In this document: positions 32,740 through 46,059 of the stretch, piece after piece
How positions within the stretch are numbered: the stretch's first letter is position 1
How the letters are laid out: each line of letters begins with the position of its first letter
NCBI RefSeq assembly: GCF_028769735.1
Contig: NC_088179.1
Coordinates: 8,068,001 to 8,132,000 of the forward strand
Direction of reading: 5' to 3'
DNA length: 64,000 nt
Source: Zonotrichia leucophrys gambelii
Taxonomy: Eukaryota > Chordata > Aves > Passeriformes > Passerellidae
The notes under the pieces: model-generated
The model's database searches: none
Told to the model about the DNA's origin: nothing
Seen by the model: the letters and a program-made list of their open reading frames with translations, nothing else
Made by a program: the position numbers and the translations under genes

Positions 32740-35700
32740 CTTAAGGCAGGATTAAGTGATGGAGATGATTTAGACTTTTCAGATCACTCAAGGAAGAGCA
32801 TTTCTTTTTGGCATGGACAGATTGGCAAGAATCAAGCTAACTGGATATTCCTCACACTGAAAGAAATGGAGGGGGGATATGATCTCACCTGGAGCATCAG
32901 AAAGCAGTCTGGTTTCAGAGAAAAACAAGAATAGCAGAAGTAGCACGCTTCAATTACTGAAAACATCACAGCCTGGCTAAGTTGGTGTGGTCCCTGTGGC
33001 AGGCAGGGTTCACTGCCTTTGGAAAAACCCTACTTTGCTTATGCCACCTCTCCCAGCTAAATTTGGCAGCAAAACTGCCCTGTGAGCTCTGCAGGTTTTT
33101 CTCCCAGCTCTCCCTAATGGGGCTTTCTCTCCCTGGTCTCCCCCCACCTCTGCACAGCCATGGAGCCTGTAATGCTCTGGCACAGAACCAGCAAGGCAAA
33201 CACTCTGCCAGACGTCAAGATCCTCAGCAAGAATAAACACAGGCTTATTCTTCCTCCAGCTCTGTGATCAAAACTTCCACAGGGAGGCTGATAAGACAAG
33301 GGGACTGTTATTGTTAAATACTGCAAGTACACATGGGGTCGATTAATCTCCACTTTACTCCAGGGTAACTGATAGCTTGAGTCAGGTTGGAGAGATAGGG
33401 AAATGAGTTTCTTTCTTTGCTTAATATTACCTTAAGTTTCTTGTTCACCACAGCAGGAATGCAGCTCATAGGAGAAAAAACTACTTATTTGCAACTTAAG
33501 GAAGGGGATATATGACAAGTGGCAAAATCACAGGAAAGGGTGGAGAGCACAAATATCCCATCACTGGGGAGTAAGGTTTCTAGTGAGCACAAAGAAAATT
33601 GCTCGAAACTGGCACCACTGTGAAGCAGTGACAAATCTGAAGGTCAGAAAGGACTGCTTTCATCCTTCTAGGTTGTCCCTTGAAGCACTGAGAACATTCC
33701 TTTTTCCTCCCTCCAGCTGCCTTCATTGCCTGAATTTCCCCATACACACAGACACGTGTCCCAAGAGCTTTTCTCTGGGTGAAGGAGAGCTCAGAGAAGC
33801 CCTGCAGGTTTTCATACCCACAGGAGAGCCCAGTGCCAGCTCTTGGTGTGACAAAGCCTTTGCCCTGGGATGCCATGCTTTGTCTCTTTCTTAAATATTT
33901 GCTATTTTCTATCATCCTCACACTTCTCCTTCCAGTCTCTCCCAGCCCCTGCCCTCCATTTATCCTTTGCTGGAAGCCAGGGAGACTTGAGAGGGTGACA
34001 CTGTGCCCTGCCCAGCCCAGCAAACACCAGCAGTGCTCCCCCAGAGCACGCAGCAGTCTGCACCAGGGGCCCTCTGCATTGTGCACCCAGCCAGGGCCAA
34101 GGACAAACCCCTCTGTAAAATGGAGAGCCAAGAGAGAGGGGGGAGAGGCCCAGTCAAGCACTTATTGAAGTCAATGAGCAGGATCAAACCTCTAATCTGG
34201 GTAAACAAAATACAGAAAACGACATTGATTGCAGATTGACTTTAACAATGAATAATTGTGCCTTAATGTGCACATAAATGTGATAAAAATCAAAGCAATA
34301 TATTCAAAACAAAATAGAAGGAAAAACACAAAGGGATATTTTACAACTAGGCTCCATTACCATCTATCCTAATGAGATTAAGTAGTAATTGCTCTGTCAA
34401 GAAAAAATATAGTGGTCTCAGTGAATGAAAAAGATTGTGATAGTCTCCTGTTGCATTACAGGCTCAGGTCTAGCTGGAGAGAGGTGAAGAGATTTCTTCC
34501 AGCATTGCATAGCCAATTCTTTTTATTTTTTTAGTATCAAAGGCCTTTCCCTGGAAATGCAATTCTTAACAATAAAAGCATTCCCCTTTAGCCATACCTG
34601 TAAACTCTGATGAAGTGAGCAGCAGGTTTTTCTTTCTTTCACTTTAGTACAAAAGTTTTGTGAAATCAGTACTGCTTTTAAGCAAGCTTTACTAGTCTGT
34701 TTTCTTACTGAGGATGTAAGGCCTGGTTTGTCATGGGATCTTAGGTATTCCACTCAATCCTCTCAAAGTGCAAATTTCAGTACCATCTGACATTAATGAA
34801 CAGTGGAGAAATACAGGAGTTTGTTAAAGTTGCTTGAACTTGTACTGCCCCTTTGGTAACAGAAGTTTGTTTAGGCTCATAGGCTACATAGAATCTTCAA
34901 AAACTAGACACCAATATCACAGTAGAATTCAATGAAAATTAAGCCCTTTCAAGGTATTTTTTAATGTTTCTTCCTTAATTATTCTTTGGACCTACACACA
35001 GAATATGAGGTGAACAAAGGACAACAGCTGAATTCACACATTTTCTACAGAAAGAGAATGCTGGATTTCTTTGGCATAACATTAAACTGCACCAACACAA
35101 AAACAACAATTAAGAATCAAGAAGTAGGTAGAAGATATTCACATCCCCTTCTTGTTCTCCTTGTTACTGAAATCCTCTAGATGAGTAAGAAAATAAAATG
35201 TGACTTTCTGAGACACATTGACATAGAATAACCTGTACCACAGAAGGCTTGGTGTTACATCACTAAAGTAAAGGTAATTTGACTATAATAGAATGATCTC
35301 TCTAGAAAATGGTGATAGACACCAGTTGTAAAGCTCACCTTAAGCCATGAGGTCTCACCCCAGTTGTTTGAATCCTGCATGCTGATGTAGCATCAGCACA
35401 ATGGAGGTGAAACATGTTTCTACAGGTAGCTTGCTGCAGTCAAGATGGACAGAAACAACGCCCTAAGCAATGTATCAAAGGCTCTTCTTCTTTACTGCTG
35501 CATGTTCTCCTCTTTTCTACCCTTCATCTTACATGAATTGCACCTGTGTGCCCTCTGTTCCCTTTGGTGGTTGGTCAGTGTCCCTGGGCACTCCATGGCT
35601 CATTGCTGACAGTGCTGCTCACCTGCTGCTCACAGCTGTGCCCATTGGGGATGAAGCTCAGCCCCACTCCCAATCACCACAAACTGTGTGGAAAGATGGA

Positions 35701-38700
35701 AATGGAATTTAGGCTTGGTCCTCCTTATTTAAGGAATCAAAGCAAGTGAGCTTCACTGATAAAATAAAATAATGAAGGGGCAAAGACTGCTTCTTTTGTT
35801 CTTCTAACTCAGCTGGCACTGATGAACTCACTCCTCTCCCATTTTCCTGCTGGCTGCCTCTAAACAACTGCACTTGGCAAATTCCATCAGCAAGTGCAAT
35901 CTCATGCCTTGTGCATGAGGCTCCATCCTTTGATGCAGCACAGCTGCTGCAGGTTTTGTCCCCATCTGCTCCCTGCCAAGGTCTGTGAGACAGCAGCTTC
36001 TCCACTGGCGCGAGCAGTGAGCTGTGGTGAAACCAGCACATCTGGGCTAGGAAACGTCAGCTCCGAGAAAACCTGTCCCCTAATTCCCCTCCTTATTGTG
36101 TGACCAAGTCTGCTCTGCTGGGGCACCACCTGTGGAGTGTCACCTCTGTGAGAAATAAGCATCAGTGTCCTGTGTGGGATCTGCCTCACTGCCCCAACAC
36201 CAAACCTCGTTTTGGAGATGCTGCATAAGCCATCCTCACTCTCATACCTTTAAAAAGCCAGACGTACCAACTGCTGAAGTCACTCACTACAGACCTTTCA
36301 GGAACAATAACAGGCAAGCTAAACACTCAGATTATATCAGTGTTCTAACAGCAATTGAAAGCACCACAAATTAAAACATCTTTTACCTATTATTTTAAAG
36401 CTATCAAAGTACCCACAGGCAGACTAAAAAGCCAACACACCTCCAGTCAGCTGTATGGGACCACACAGGTGAAATACAGCTCACTGCCACAGCTGAACCA
36501 AACAAGAACTTGCAAAATAAGAAGTAAAAACCAAACAAAAACACCCTAAAGATTTGGGGTAATGACAAGTGTAACAAAATAGCGCACATTTTGGTAATCC
36601 TAAATATTCATAGTTGCTCAAACACTTTTCCCTAAGACTTTTACATGACTTTCTATTTTTATACACTGGTAATTGAAGTTTATAATTTACATATTACTGT
36701 GCAGTAGAATCCAATTATAGCAAATCTACAGAGAGGCTGTATTTATTTCAGGAGGAAGATACCGAGGAGCCATGTCAACACGTAGCAACATAATGACTTG
36801 CTCACTTTCTGGCTTTCATGCAAAACATTGTAATGATTAGGTTTCAGACACTGCACGAGGATACTTAAGGATGAGCTATAAAACCATTCCACATCTGTGC
36901 TTGTTTTATTAGCAGAACCATTTCTGGGAAAAGCAGGAAAGCAAATGCTGCTCCTGCTGCTAATTCTGGATAACTCTTTTATGACACTAACCTCATTACC
37001 AAGCACTACTACTCATAATCCTTTCTCCATCTCCTCCTTTCTCTGTTAAATATAAATTCCTTGCCATTTTCCCCATCAACTCTGAAACATAATTGTAACT
37101 AATGTTAATTGCATAGGTTTGACATTCCATGTAAAATCAGTTATGGAGATGGCTTGTCCATGGCAGATCAACAGAGAACAAATAATGAAAGAAGGAATGA
37201 AAAATGGGGAATTCGTATCAATTCTGAGATTGGCCAGGTTGGAAGAATACAATATTTTTTTACAGATAACCACTCAGATTATTGCTAAAGTGATCAAAAG
37301 TGACCTTGATCTCAGAGAGGCTGCTCACGTGCAACTGCTGTTCAAGGCAAGTTACTGGTTACTGGTGCTCATCAAATCCCAGGCCCCAAAGTTCTGTTTC
37401 TCACTGGATCAGCTACTGCAAGTCACCCTGCAGACATGATTTTATGCAGGTAAATTCAACAGGACGATTAAGCCTCCTCTGAATTAAGATATACTTAGCT
37501 GATTTTCTGATAGATTTTGCATGAGCTGAGATTACCAAAGCTACTGAGGAAACATGGGAATCTAGCACCCCTATTTATTCTGTAAACTTCAGGCTAATGA
37601 CCTGAATATTTTCAGTCTTTGCTTCCCTGAAAGGAAAGACTGAACCTGTGAACCTGCTGTCTTCAGGAAAATACTGTCAAATGCTACTGTTATATTTTTT
37701 TATATCTCTCTCATCTCTCCTCCCCAAAATAAAATAAAAAAAAATTAAAAAGCTGATATGATTGTTCATGAGTCATTCCTCAGTCACTGTAATGATCTTG
37801 TGCTTGATTAATTAATAACATCAGTGGAGGGCAATCAGGGAAGCATGCTACTCCCACGTCCCTGCTGGAAAACCATGGCTCAGCCCCGGCTGGCTACAAA
37901 GCCAGCATGAACAATGACACTTTGAAGTCAATAACTCTCTGTGCTTTCTTCCAGAGTAGCAAAATTAATCATGTTACCCCTAAAAGCTCTGCTGTGTCTT
38001 TAGTCTCAGAAAACGTTCAGCATTATGAGAAAAGCGAGTGCTGTTGCTCTGTCTCTGCCAGTGGGCTCCCTTTCAGTGCCCTGAGAAAATGATGCTCCTG
38101 TCACAAAGGGAAGGGAGCATCTCTGGCAGGATTTGCCAGCATCCTGCACAGCTGCATGCACTCCAACTTCATCTACTTTTCCCACTAAAATTGTGCATAA
38201 CTGAAAGTGATGCAAATAACAATAAAGCTTGCATTCAGGGAGACTGTAATATCTTGTTAGGTAGGCAGATAAATTTTTCTCCCAGAGACTGATGAGAAAG
38301 GACTATAAAATACAAACCTGCTTCATTCCTATTACAAAGAAAATCAAAACCAATGCTGCCAGCTAACCATTAACTGAAAAATAATGAGAGCTAATGAAAT
38401 AGCAAGAGTCCAGATCTTTCAGTGCTCAGACAGGTCTCTTAAGGGAACTGAAAATGAATTAGCCTGAGTTTGACAGCAGAAAAAAAGGCATCCAAGACAC
38501 TGGAAGGTGGGGATGAGCTGTCAGAGGAGTAAAGAAGAGATTGACAGACAGCCTTATATGAAAAAGAGTAATTTAGGGGTTAGAGAATAACTCAGAAAAA
38601 TGTTATAATAATTGGAAATTGTTACAGAGAAGTAGTGCTAAGCAGGCTCTTATTCCAGCATTAGGACTATTCAATGACCCTGTAACATCATGAAGAGGGT

Positions 38701-38980
38701 CAGAACAGGCAAATTTAATGTTCCCCTCTGGCTTCCAACCTGTGACTGTATTAAAAGCACCCAGACTACATGCTGCTGCAATTCTGTGCTCCCACATAAC
38801 TCAGTCAGGGCTTTTCCTCTCCTGTGCTATACAAAGCTCATTCTCCAGAGCTGTGGACTCCCCACTCCACCCATTTGCTTGTGCACAGGTAACAGGAGGG
38901 TCCTGGCAGCTGGGCTTGGAAAAGGTCCAGCAAGGACTGTGGAAGCTGGTTCTGAGAGCTGTGGCTTGTGTGCCCTTACC
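32740..38980. other. Non-coding DNA, no gene supported
   Basis: Alternating AT-rich sequence and a stop-poor G+C-richer patch at about 33580-34170, where frames on both strands stay open for up to 193 codons (minus, 33580-34161). A 106-codon frame at 37119-37439 lies in AT-rich DNA and reads rather protein-like; its first ATG at 37143 has G at -3 and G at +4. It has no known relative and is given as a finding. A 7-bp stem with 4-nt loop (GCTGGCT/AGCCAGC) is at 37889-37906. Confidence 0.5.
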
Positions 38981-38984
38981 CTCA

Positions 38985-39070
38985 GGACCTTCTGACAACC
39001 CTGCCTTGGGCGGGGGACTGGACTGGATGAGCTCCAGAGCTCCCTTCCACCTGCATAATTCTAAATATTT
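38985..39070 (+). mobile_element. CR1 LINE, 3'-terminal fragment
   Basis: The run GGACTGGACTGGATGAGCTC (39015-39034) followed by CAGAGCTCCCTTCCACCTGC and ATTCTAAAT matches the well-known avian CR1 3' end (GGGTTGGACTAGATGATCTCCAGAGG-type, then TTCCAACC and an ATTCTATGA-like tail). CR1 inserts by target-primed reverse transcription and is usually 5'-truncated, as here. Similarity may extend left to about 38850, where CTGTGGACTCCCCACTCC looks CR1-like, but that part is weak. No coding capacity remains. The tail shows only one degenerate repeat unit, so the copy is old. Confidence 0.8.
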
Positions 39071-39079
39071 CAACAAGCA

Positions 39080-40010
39080 CTTCAGCACAGGAGCAGCTAA
39101 ATGTAGTAATTTTTTAAATTTCACCTGCAAGTGAAATCTCTCTATGCATTTTACTTGTGCATTTATTCACCCAGCCTGAGCATGGCTGAAGATCTGCAGG
39201 CAGACACAGCATCCCAGTGCTTTGAAGGCGCCCCTTCCATTTGCCACGTTCAAAACAGATCTAAGGAATGACAACTTTGCAAAATGTATCTGTAGTGCCA
39301 TTGTTTTATAAAATAGGCATGGTCAGAGGAGAGGTGGTGTCTCAGAGGACCTGCAGGACCCAAAGAGCTCATGTCTCAGAGGAGAGCAGGGCAATCCCAG
39401 ACTGGCACTCTCAGAAAGCTCCAGTCCCTCCCACACACTGTGGCACTGCGCAGAAGGAGATGCTGCAGCTCCTGGGGTTAGAGCACATGCAGGACGGAGC
39501 AGGGTCCTGCTGTCAGGCCCTCAGGGGGTGGAATCACTCCTTTTGTTGCTCAAACCTGATGGTTAATGCAAAGAGGAATCAGGAACTGGGGCCAGGACAT
39601 GTGGAAAAACAGCCCTGGTTCTGGCTGCACACAGGACATTAATACATCTGTGCCATGGGAGTCTAAGAAATCATGTTATTTCTAAGAAATCTGGCTCTGG
39701 CCAAGACAGCAAGAATCCAAAAACCAGGAATGTATTAGTCTAAATCTATCTCACATTAAAATGCCAGGCAGCAGCAAGAATTCTGAATATAAAGTAGGCT
39801 GTTTGAGATGGAAGGGCATGGAAGGAGGTCTGCACACCCAAATTAACAGACCCTTACTAGGACAGAGCAGCTGAGAGTAGACTGAGGCTCTGGAAGGATC
39901 AGCTCAACACCTCCCAAAAAATAAAAGGAGAGCCAAACAATGTAGAGCATGCAAATTTCTAGCATAAGACCCAAGAAGACTATTTCTATCCTAAGACCCA
40001 AGAAAGGCAG
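39080..40010. other. Non-coding DNA with a small direct repeat
   Basis: Moderately G+C-rich sequence with a 124-codon frame at 39268-39642 (plus) that resembles no known protein. TAAGACCCAAGAA occurs at 39965-39977 and again at 39992-40004, a 27-bp period suggesting a local duplication. Nothing else is recognised. Confidence 0.55.
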
Positions 40011-40019
40011 GTTCCTCAG

Positions 40020-40320
40020 CTTGACTTCTTGTACTTTTGATTACAGACAAAGTTTACAGTGATGTCTTTGCTTAATAATACATCTCTCTGATAAGATATA
40101 TCATTACTGATTGGTTAGTGCTTACACAGCTCTGCATTTCAATGATGTGCACAGTGTGTACCCATGCAATGCCTTACAGCCAGCTTGATTAAGATACAGA
40201 TACACAGAGCTACTCCTTGTTTATGTTACATTTCTCAGTCCAAGCCAATCTGCAGCAGAATTCCTTGGGAACAGCTGGGATCATTAACCAAAGCTCATAA
40301 ACCCTCTTGCAGCATACAGG
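40020..40320. promoter_or_regulatory. Candidate conserved non-coding element
   Basis: Complex, non-repetitive sequence with several potential transcription-factor motifs: GCTTAATAATAC, TCTGATAAGATA (GATA-like, about 40088-40099), CTGATTGGTTAG (CCAAT-box-like in reverse), CTTGATTAAGAT and GGATCATTAACC. It resembles enhancer texture and not a known repeat. Conservation is untested. Confidence 0.2.
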
Positions 40321-40329
40321 GAGCAAAAA

Positions 40330-42465
40330 AGAAAACTGGGTAGGTGTAACCTTCTTTCAGAATTACTGCCCCACATTACGGCTGTTTCAGGGACTCCTCT
40401 ACCCACAGCAGCTTCATGCTTGTTAGAAAGGTCACAACAATAAGCTCAGCACCTTTTATTCAGATTCATAGGTCAAGATGTCTCAGCTAATTGAGAGCTT
40501 GCCTGGATAATCTGCTCAAGTACTTCATTCTGATTTTTTGTAAAGCTATCAGATGCTGCTGCTGAAGAAGATTATTGCATGAAAAAACTGAAATAAACCC
40601 CTAAGTGTTCTGTTTAAGCACTTAGACACATGCAGGAGATTGTTATTTCCAATAGTTCTTGGAATGAGCTGAGCCTGCCATATCCTCTGCTCAGAAGGCT
40701 CCAGCTAAGAGCTGGTGGGTACCCCAGCCTTGGCAGGCACAGCCTTTCCAAGGCCAAGTGGACAAGGGGAGAGAGCTCTCAGGTCTGCCACATGTCCCAG
40801 TAAACCAGCAGGGTGATTTCAGCCTGTGGTCCCTTCTCTAATGAAATCCCCAAGGGTTTTTGCAAGAGGAAAAAGAGCAGAAGGAAGGACACGCAATTTG
40901 TCCTGCCCACATTTATATTGTAAGAAAGGTGCAGAAGGAAGGTGCAAACATTGCAGTGATCCACATGTGGTGCTGTGGGCACCAGCATGGTTCTAGAAAC
41001 CATCACCTGCCAGTTCTGCAACGCACTCAGTGCCCTCTCTGCAAAAAGGCAATAATTTCTGGAGCTGATATTGCTGGGTTTCATGGTGAAACCCAAAAAC
41101 GGAGGGAGGAAATGGAAGATTAGATGGAAAAGGCTTAGTCTATCCCTGGCTTGAAAATTTCAATGATATCTTGCATTTTCAACCCCTGAAATTAAGGTTT
41201 GTCATCTCACCCAGCAGCATCTGAGAGGGAGCAACACCTCCAGGTGTCCAAAGATCCTCTGAAGGAAGAATCTGGAATTTGAGCCAACTCCTGCAGATAA
41301 AATGGACCCTGAAGTGCTCTCTGCAGGGAATTTCTGCACACAGGGTAAAGCACATGCATCCCAGAGTGATTACATCCCTTCCTCCCTGCTCCCCTGTTTT
41401 GGAGCACAGCCATGCCTTGCCCTTTCCAAGAGAATGTGCAGGATGCCAGTGCAGACTCAGAAAAGCATTTCAGCTGGAATGTTCAACTCAAAATTTACTT
41501 CCAGAAGAAGGAAAAAAAAATAGAAAGCCAGGATAATTCAAAGTTATTAATTTTGCCTCATGAGTACAATTGCTAATTAATCAAGGGGGGAGAAGACTGA
41601 AAGAAAATCAATCTTTATCAGCCTGCAATGTGTGGGTAGCTCCCACCTCACAATCAGAGTGCAGTGCCTGGCCTGGCATTGGGTCAGCTGAGACTCAGTT
41701 CCAGGTTGAAAGATGTCACATCTGTCCTGGCATAAGGAGCTTTCCTGCTCATCCTTCCCCAGGCATCCCCAGGCATTCTCTCTGCTGCCATACCTCCACT
41801 GCTTTCAGAGCCCTTTTGATGTGATTTTTAATCCAGATCATTCCCTAATCTGATTTACCAGGCAGCACTGGAAAGAATTGCATCAGTACAATCAAGGGGG
41901 AAAAATAAGACAGCAACTAAATTGTTATTTGTGTTAACAAAAATCTACCAGGGAACAAACTTCATTTTATATGAGGGAATTTCTGCCCAAAGTTTTTATT
42001 AAAAGTTAATGCCAAAAGTTTTGGATTAACTCTAAAGAACTTTCATTTTAACAATTGCAGGTCATTACATTTGTAATGATTGCTGAGAAGCACATCTAGC
42101 ATGTCCAGTATCTCATAGCAAAACTATTGTGAAGTATTGTGGGACTAGTTCTGAGACTTGTTTTCCCTTTAAAAAGATACTTAATAGAAGATAAAGGATT
42201 ATAAACAGTGCAGCACAAATCTTCAGTGCAGGGAAGAATCAATGCAGAATCTCAGATAAACTGCAAATTGCAGTCATGTGCATCCCAGCCAAGTCCCACT
42301 TTTTGTTTTTACACCTCAGCCTTATTGACTAATGCAGGATTTCTCCTGTGAGAAAAGGAGATTCCAGATTTTTTGTGTAGAATACCTATAATTAAGTTAG
42401 TAGCAATTTTTATTTAATTGCAATTTTATTGTCTTTGGATGTATTATCATTACATTTATCCCTGA
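40330..42465. other. Non-coding DNA, no gene seen
   Basis: Mixed-composition unique sequence with an A-run at about 41512-41520. Short frames (up to 105 codons minus at 40779-41096, 87 codons plus at 40860-41123) overlap on opposite strands and have no family resemblance. No repeat that I can name. Confidence 0.6.
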
Positions 42466-42469
42466 TGGA

Positions 42470-42640
42470 CTCTTAGAGATCCCAATTTTCAACAACCTCA
42501 GGCCCTTTTGGTGCTCTCATTGATTTTTAACGAGGCAGGAGTGGCCTCGTGTACAATTAGAGCTAATGAAGTATGGGGCCATTCTAGAAGTGGGTGATGC
42601 CCATTTGTTCCTAAGCCAAACTCAGCAGGGAAAACCTGAC
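42470..42640. promoter_or_regulatory. Candidate conserved non-coding element with a CpG-bearing hairpin
   Basis: ACGAGGC (42530-42536) and GCCTCGT (42544-42550) form a perfect 7-bp inverted repeat around a 7-nt loop, keeping two CpGs in a CpG-poor region. Around it lie TGATTTTTAA, ACAATTAGAGCTAATGAAG (two homeodomain cores) and TTCTAGAAG. The block is complex and unlike a repeat. It could be an enhancer or a small structured RNA element; neither is shown. Confidence 0.28.
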
Positions 42641-42814
42641 ATGCACTTGTCAGAAAACTCTTTTTTTAAGGATGTCAGGTGCTGCACATAATAAAAACTC
42701 AGGCACACAACACAGAGGAAATGCTGGCCTTCAGGTGAAGGTACTATGAAATAAATGGGCACCACATGTGCACATCTGTGGACAGAATTAGGTTTTTACA
42801 GAGTTACAACATTG

Positions 42815-42860
42815 AAATCATAGCATGATTTTAACTTGAAAGGACTAATTCTAAAAATTA
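42815..42860 (-). mobile_element. Probable old CR1 LINE 3'-end fragment
   Basis: AAATCATAGCATGATTTTAA (42815-42834), followed by CTTGAAAGGACTAATTC, resembles a decayed reverse-strand CR1 end, whose usual form is ATCATAGAATGGTTTGGGTT then GGAAGGGACC. The order of landmarks is right but substitutions are many, and the fragment is short, so chance similarity is possible. Confidence 0.42.
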
Positions 42861-42869
42861 AACATGTAT

Positions 42870-45635
42870 CTATAAATATGTGTAAAAGTTTAAATATTTA
42901 AGAGCAAAGATCTTTTCATACAATATTAATGTTTAAAAGTCTCCTGTGGTTATTTCCAGTAAATAAGAATATCCAAAAAAATATCTCCAGCTGAAATATC
43001 ATAAACAAATATACATTTATGGTGCTTAATCTTCTACCTTGCTATAAAAAGAGGGGAAATGTTAATAAAGAAAACTCTAGTCCACGGATAGAAATATAAT
43101 ATTGCTAAAGTAGTCTTTATTTCTCTGTCATAACTACTTGTGACTCTGTGCTGATTCCTGTTCTCTCTGCTAAATGGACAAAAGCATGAGTATTGTCAGA
43201 ATTTATTTCTAAATAAATCTGAGCTGCTAGAGATGCAGGATGTTCAGCAAACCAGATTTCAGAAAAGAAGTCAAATAATTTTGGTTTTGTTGCCTATCTT
43301 CCCCTCTTCAGTTTGCTTAGACTGACAAAATATTTCCCAAGACAGCCCTGGAATTGCAGGTGATATTTAGTTAGATCTAATCCTCAGAGCTGCATCTGCT
43401 TCCACAGATGGGTGAAAGTGTGATGTGCAATTTAACCTCAGCGTACAAAGCAAGGTTCTTGCATTGCACAGGGTCTGGAACAATGTTTAGGGGCAGTGAG
43501 ACTGATTTACATTTTTTACCAATGTTTTTTTTTTCTTACCAAAGTGCCAGAGAACCCAGCTGGTCTCCCCCTGAGGCCTTACTGAGGAACCACAAGTTTG
43601 GCAGCATCAGCACCCACAGATTCCCTGCTGCAGGATCTGGTCCCAGGTAGGCTTGCACAGCACACCTCAGACTATGTTATTCTTAAAATGTCTCTGTTTC
43701 CTGTGAGTGAAGCCTACAATCCTTTGTCATTAACATGAAAGAGTTTTCTTTTTTGTGTGCATTTGCTGTGTTAATTAACTTTCTTCAATGTACTTGCCAT
43801 TCCTCACGCTGAGAAATATGGGAGGTAAATCAGCACAAGATGGCAGTTCTTTGTCTCTCCTGGAAAAGCAAATTGCTTCCCTCAATCGCTGGTTTTCTTC
43901 CTTGTTGGACCAATACACACAACCCAGAATTAACTGACTGCAGATGCAAACACCATTGTGCATCCCTGGTGGTTCTTTGCCCAACTCCCAAGATTTTGGG
44001 GTTTGTTGCCACCCAGGCATGGAAGCAGAAGCTGTTGTCTCTCACCATCTAATCAAGACAATAATTACAGGCAGAGGAACTGGAGCTAAGAAGAGGAAAA
44101 AGGCTTTTCAATCACTGCCTCTGCATTTCAATCGAAGCCCCATGCTGTACAACACTGGAGAACAAGGTGTAAATCAGCTTAAGAACATAGTTCTGCATTC
44201 AATGCATTGTGGTTTACAGCTCCCAAATGACCTTCATCTATCTTCCTTAGCTGTAGAGGTGTATAATTGAACTAAAGAGAGCCTTGAATAATGAGGTTGA
44301 GAGTGGCATCTCCGCTGCTGCTGCTTAATAGTGCACCAGCCTTGCGCTTCGTTTTCTGATATGTAACAAAATACTGCAGTGGGTCCAATTCTTCAGGGTG
44401 ACACTTGGTGATAGTCCCTTTTTTAAAATAGAAAAGAGCAGGGGTTTTGCAGGGAAGAAAACTCCTATAAATCTTTGGCTGCAACTAGGCTCCCAAAAAT
44501 ACAATTATATGAACCATTTTCTATTCAATATCTGCCCACAAAAGCTCAGAGAGACAAATAGCAATTATCTCCTCTTCTTTCAGTCATGGAATCTATTTTT
44601 TTTTTAACTTTTCATCTTTCTTGTGAAAGATTCCCTGCTCAGCTCAGAGGAGTGCAGTGTGACACTCTACAAGGTTCCTCTACCAGGACCTTGCCAGAAT
44701 GAGCAGAGGTGAAGTCTCAGAGAGCAGCCTCTCAAGCAACAGGACTCTGTTTGCAGATCATAATTTCCCTATATTTATGTGTGTTGGAACCATCCTTTCT
44801 CTCTGTGGTGAGATTTTCACTGGAGAGCTGCAGTTTTTTCAGCCCTCTAACCACTCCTTACCACCAGTTCATTACTGACAACTGTGCTGGAATGAAGGTC
44901 TGGCTGTCCAACAGCGCCAGATCAATGCAAGACATCTCCCCAGCCAAGAGGCTGTTAAAAACAAATGCTCCTCTGTGGCATTTGCCTTGATTTCATGGAC
45001 ACTAAAAGAGTCACTCATGCCTTTACAGCACCAATTAAGCAGCCTCTGCAGATTTCCTCCCTGTGCAGCAGCAGCAGCTCCAGCCAGGGCAGGACCTGAG
45101 GATCCAGAGCACACAGGCACAGCCAGCAGCACTCAGCCTCCATGGAGGCACCCAGACGAGCAGCCTGGTGGAGGAGCCAGCCCTTGAGCCAGGGAGGGAA
45201 GATGGAGAGCAGGAGGAACATGGGATGCACAAATTCACTCCTGGAGAGGCATGTCCCTGGCTGAGAAAGGGAAGGACAACCTTCCCTTCCTCAGCTCTGC
45301 CCACATTTCCAACTTGTGGGGTGCAACACTGCTCCTCCTTCCCCAGATCACCTCTACAAGAGCCCTGGAAGCAGTGGCAGTGCTCCCTCCAAAATCTGTA
45401 TCAGTCCACCTCACGTCTCACACACACAAGAAAAAAAAGGGAAATTTTTCATCATACTGCCTTCAGGATTTTCACTGATTCATTATTTCACTCTACTCCC
45501 CTCCCACTTTTGTTGTTTGTCTGCTTGACAGGCCAAGTTTATTCAGGGTTGTTGGGCTGGTATATTTCTTTTGCAGTGCTCACACAGACCATGTGAGAGA
45601 AGTGCTGCCTTCCTCAGCCCCATAACTGAGCTCTT
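42870..45635. other. Non-coding DNA, no gene supported
   Basis: AT-rich to about 44600, with a possible regulatory block at 44230-44440 (TGTATAATTGAAC, AATAATGAGG, CTGCTTAATAGTG, and a CpG-bearing TTGCGCTTCG), then a G+C-richer stop-poor stretch. In the latter, frames on both strands stay open (177 codons plus at 45063-45596; 71-89 codons minus at 44872-45304). The translations start Gln-rich and show no known domain. Confidence 0.5.
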
Positions 45636-45645
45636 ACATTGTATT

Positions 45646-46058
45646 TGTGGGGTGCCCTGATGAAGGGAGGAATGATCAATCTGACTCCATGTTCTCAGAG
45701 GCCTAATTTATTATTTTATGATACTATATTATATTAAAGAATACTAAACTAAACTGTATTAAAGAACATAGAAAGGATACTTACAGAATGCTGAAAAGAT
45801 AATAATGAAAACTCGTGACTCTCTCCAGAGTCCCAACACAGCTCGGCACTGACTGGCCAAAGAGTGAAAACAACTTACAGCAGAATCCAATGAAACAATC
45901 ACCTGTGGGTAAACAATCTTCAAACACATTCCACATGTGAGCACAACACAGGAGAAGCAAATGAGATAAGAATTGTTTTCCTTTTCTCTGAGGGTTCTCA
46001 GCTTCCCAGGAGAAAATTCCTGGGTGAAGAGATTTTTCCAGAGAATGTGAATGCCACA
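45646..46058 (-). mobile_element. Solo LTR related to the 19.2-kb ERVK-type LTR, opposite orientation
   Basis: Read on the minus strand, this 413-bp unit begins TGTGGCATTC and ends GCACCCCACA. It carries GAAAAATC, TTTTCTCCTGGGAAGCT and CATAAAATAATAAA in the same order as the plus-strand LTR at 19179-19602, and the AATAAA signal is at 45707-45712 (minus). No clean target duplication is seen: flanks CTCTTA (45631-45636) and TTCTTA (46059-46064) match at five of six bases but would need the left end at 45637, so the left boundary may lie anywhere from 45637 to 45646. No internal viral sequence is present. It is probably older than the 19.2-kb copy, or of a diverged subfamily. Confidence 0.85.
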
Positions 46059-46059
46059 T

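Noticed and set aside
33580..34161. 193-codon open frame on the minus strand
   Set aside because: The plus strand is open over the same span (103 and 129 codons), so the region is simply stop-poor. No domain or splice context was recognised.
45063..45596. 177-codon Gln-rich open frame
   Set aside because: Opposite-strand frames overlap it and it shows no known domain. It lies just left of the LTR but has no retroviral character.
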